DNA of 64,000 bases from Theobroma cacao. Taxonomy: Eukaryota > Streptophyta > Magnoliopsida > Malvales > Malvaceae. The DNA is taken from positions 5,794,957-5,858,956 of the forward strand of contig NC_030850.1 in NCBI RefSeq assembly GCF_000208745.1. Reading direction: 5' to 3'. The notes under the pieces are model-generated. The model was given only the letters and a program-made list of their open reading frames with translations, did not search any database and was not told where the DNA came from. A program made the translations under genes and the position numbers. Shown in pieces: positions 61,650-64,000 of the stretch (position 1 is its first letter; every line of letters begins with the position of its first letter).

Positions 61650-62500
61650 ATCCATAACTAGCAAACTTGGCTTATGGATTGGGAGTAGTCTCCACAAAGG
61701 GATTTGTTCTTTCTAATTATTTATTATTTAATAAAGGTTTTGGATACGGGGATACCTAATATTTAACCCAAGGGGTACGGATAAGTGGTTTAAACAAACC
61801 ATTGCCCACTATTGCCATCTGGTGAAGAAGTGTGTTACTGTTATTATTGGCAACGCCACTGTTTTTATAACAATTCCAATATAAAGATTGTCTGTAAACC
61901 ATATACTTTTCTATGCAAAACAAATAGTACCTTATTCTATAGTTTTAAATTAATTTTTCGCATGCATTTTTGGTTTTTAAAATATACAATAACATATTAT
62001 TATTTTAAACACCGACGCAATAAATAAAATTAAAGATTGAATTGTTTACACTCGAAACCCTCCTTGGTTTTTTTTTTTTTCCATGCAATACTATATGCTT
62101 GACCAATGGGGTCATGGTCAAAAGTATAGCTTATTTATTGCTTTATCCCCATAGTACATAATTGCTTAAAAATATCTTATTTTTATCATTGTACAAAAAA
62201 TGTTGTGTTAATTAATAAGTTGATAGCACTATTAAAAAGCCCCATTACAGTAGCGAGAAGCAAAGAAAGGACATTGCTTTTTGAATTAAAAATTTTGTCT
62301 AATCTAAACAATTAACTTTTTGTACTAGTTCTAGGCCTTTAATTTGATTAGAAATGGACAATATTCAGATTTCAATTCCTGTTCATGTCAAAATGTTATC
62401 AACTTTCTCAATGTGACATAACATAAAAAATGGTACATGATGATATATAAAACTCCTTTATAGTACAAAGCAAAGGGAGAAATTCAGAATCTTAGAAAAG
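59391..62500. other. Intergenic AT-rich DNA
   Basis: No gene recognised. It contains a (TA)n tract with an ambiguous base (61556-61643, N at 61603). The short frames at 61500-61697 and 61812-62027 arise from low-complexity sequence. Confidence 0.6.
61604..61643. repeat. (TA)n microsatellite
   Basis: About 20 TA units following the N at 61603, with imperfect TA-rich sequence from 61545. Confidence 0.95.
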
Positions 62501-63728
62501 TTGAGACTTGACACAAATCAAACCAGAAAGAAGATTTAAAGAAGAACCCAATGCTATCATAAGTCAAGGTATATATGGTGACTGGAAAGATTTTTTTTTT
62601 TCCGATTCAGAACCTTTAATTTTTTTAAAGTTTCAATTCACCCCTTACAGAATCTCAGTGTTTCAAATAAACCCCAAACCGGCAGTAAATCTTCAGTTTT
62701 CTCTTTTGTTCTTTTTCGCGAACTCAAAAAGTCAAAAGTGTCAAAAGTACCCTCCAATCCTATTGCCGTTACCAAGCCACTACCAAAAGAATAAACACAA
62801 AAAGTTCAAAAGCCATAAACTCCACGCGCTTGAAATGGCGGGCTAGACACGCGTCGACTCATTCTCCCGCGGAACGCATTGGCCTTTCATCTTCTCCGTT
62901 CCCCTCCCGAGTTCTTAAACAGCGCTTGAATTCACGCTCCCCCTGGTATCAACTTCCTCAAAGACAAAATTTTTCCCACCGGAAAGATGACGTGAGGTAG
63001 CACGCAAGAAGGGTGTGCGTAGGTTAAGGGGGGAAAACTGCGTAGGATAAGAATCCACCTGGTGCGCACACTAGATATAGTGGAAACAAATGAATTAATA
63101 AATAGTTTTTTTTATTTAAAAAAAATGTGAAAATTTGTTAATGGTAATGCTGTTGACTCACTATAGATCACGATAACTCAAAGACAAATACAAGTAATAA
63201 TTAAAAATTAAAAGATTATACGAAAGAATACAAAATAGTAGCAGATCAAATTGTAGAAATAGATAAAAAAAGTTTAAAAAATGAAATAAAAAAATGGGGA
63301 ACAGTTTGAAGGGGTGTTTTAAGGTGTGATGTTCCAACTAGGATCGTTGTTGGGAATGATGGGACTGAGGGGTTTGGGAGAGAAGAAGGAGGCATTGCTT
63401 GTTGGATTTCAACTGGGTTTTTTTGCTGCTCCTGCTTTTTGCCGTTTTGGGACGCTCAAATTTTAGCGGGAAACTTGTTCTAACGACCCTTTAAACGAAA
63501 GGTTGGTTCTTTTTTCTTTTTTGAATTTTTTGGGTGGGTATTTGGTTGCCCGAAAGCAAGGGAAACCAATAGAAAACATACTGAAATAACTTAACTTTGA
63601 AGCTGGTTAAGTTGTTAAACACAAAGGGTTATTTCTTCTTTTTCAAATATTGTTGTTCTTTGAATTCAAAGTTGTTTTGGTAATTTGAGTTTGGAAACTA
63701 TGAATTTCTTTTGTTTTTGGAGTTAGGA
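62500..63728. other. Probable promoter region of a gene beyond the right edge
   Basis: The composition becomes less AT-rich from 62820. A frame at 62508-62846 has no motif and is probably chance. 63300-63730 is T-rich with a leader-like look. An E2F-type site is at 63466. No gene body can be demonstrated in this part. Confidence 0.4.
63466..63473 (+). promoter_or_regulatory. E2F-type binding motif
   Basis: GCGGGAAA within TTTTAGCGGGAAAC, matching the E2F/DP core TTTCCCGC in reverse. It lies about 260 bp upstream of a possible start codon at 63731. A single 8-mer is weak evidence. Confidence 0.4.
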
Positions 63729-63730
63729 AA

Positions 63731-63759
63731 ATGGATTTTCTGGTGAAACAAGATATCGG
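63731..63759 (+). CDS. Possible first coding exon of a gene leaving the window
   Basis: ATG at 63731 in a good context (GGAAAATGGA) gives MDFLVKQDI, followed by a possible donor (ATCGG then GTAGC) at 63760. GTTAG just before the ATG could be an acceptor of a 5' UTR intron. Without the donor, the frame stops at once (TAG at 63761). The downstream 240 bp is T-rich and intron-like. This is a guess from position and splice-like signals only. Confidence 0.22.
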
Positions 63760-64000
63760 GTAGCTTTTCTGTTTTCCTCCTTGTGGCGGTATTTTGTTTT
63801 TGGTCTAATTTGATTGGTTCTGGGTTTAGCATTAAATTCTTATTTATACATCTTTTGCTCTTGGTTCTCTGTCTTGGATGAAATGCTTTTGGTCTTTTTT
63901 CTTTTCTTTGAACTGTTTTGAATTTGACTCAGACGTGAAAACAGATGGAATAAATACTGATTAGGATTACAATGTTTCCTTTCATATTGGTTAGGGAGTT

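Noticed and set aside
62508..62846. 112-codon plus-strand frame
   Set aside because: Mixed low-complexity composition, no domain, no supporting start or splice context.
1..64000. Search for CRISPR arrays, tRNA and rRNA genes, bacterial-type operons
   Set aside because: None seen. The only tRNA-like sequences are the two SINEs, and the DNA is clearly plant nuclear.

Overview
This is a nuclear genomic window from a flowering plant, most likely a eudicot. The evidence is the very AT-rich intergenic DNA, GT-AG introns with T-rich acceptors, plant gene families (XERICO/RHA2-like RING-H2 protein, plant RINGv membrane protein, UBA2-like RRM protein, ZmPK1-like receptor kinase pseudogene) and plant transposon families (Ty1-copia, plant LINEs with an RNase H-like tail, tRNA-derived SINEs, hAT-like MITEs). 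I cannot name the species from the sequence. It is gene-poor: six gene models I can defend in 64 kb, plus one gene that may run off the right edge.

Layout. 1-2.2 kb: AT-rich DNA ending in a TIR element with an internal TGTTACAC-type minisatellite. 2.36-4.04 kb: decayed G-type lectin S-receptor kinase pseudogene (minus). 4.5-4.73 kb: a small field of palindromes and direct repeats. 5.7-6.1 and 11.2-11.95 kb: LINE ORF2 remnants. 8.77-9.0 kb: a short uncharacterised plant gene (minus) with a TATA box and a 23-G tract just upstream. 16.4-25.6 kb: nested transposons. One MITE is split by a degenerate Ty1-copia element, which itself carries a SINE in its 3' LTR and a hAT-like MITE inside pol. A second copy of the TGTTACAC TIR element follows directly, and it contains a fragment of a SEC61-beta gene. 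29.28-29.77 kb: intronless RING-H2 E3 ligase gene. 34.9-35.1 kb: second short uncharacterised gene (minus). 38.2-44.7 kb: seven-exon RINGv membrane protein gene (minus), with a LINE fragment in intron 4. 48.0-49 kb: UBA2-like RNA-binding protein (plus). 52.8-55 kb: two-exon acidic protein gene (minus), whose 5' region carries five copies of a CGGCGCATnTTAGC motif. 46.0 and 59.3 kb: short poly-A retroinsertions with target-site duplications. The last 0.6 kb may hold the 5' end of another plus-strand gene.

The genes do not form a pathway or cluster; they look like ordinary neighbours. Two are putative ubiquitin ligases (RING-H2 and RINGv), one is RNA-binding and one is a highly acidic, probably nuclear protein. 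The most unusual content is in the repeats: the SEC61-beta capture by a TIR element, the nested copia, the poly-A retroinsert of unknown source at 46.0 kb, and the repeated CGGCGCAT motif at 54.3-54.9 kb. Exon boundaries were placed by eye from splice consensus, reading frame and family resemblance; no alignments were run.
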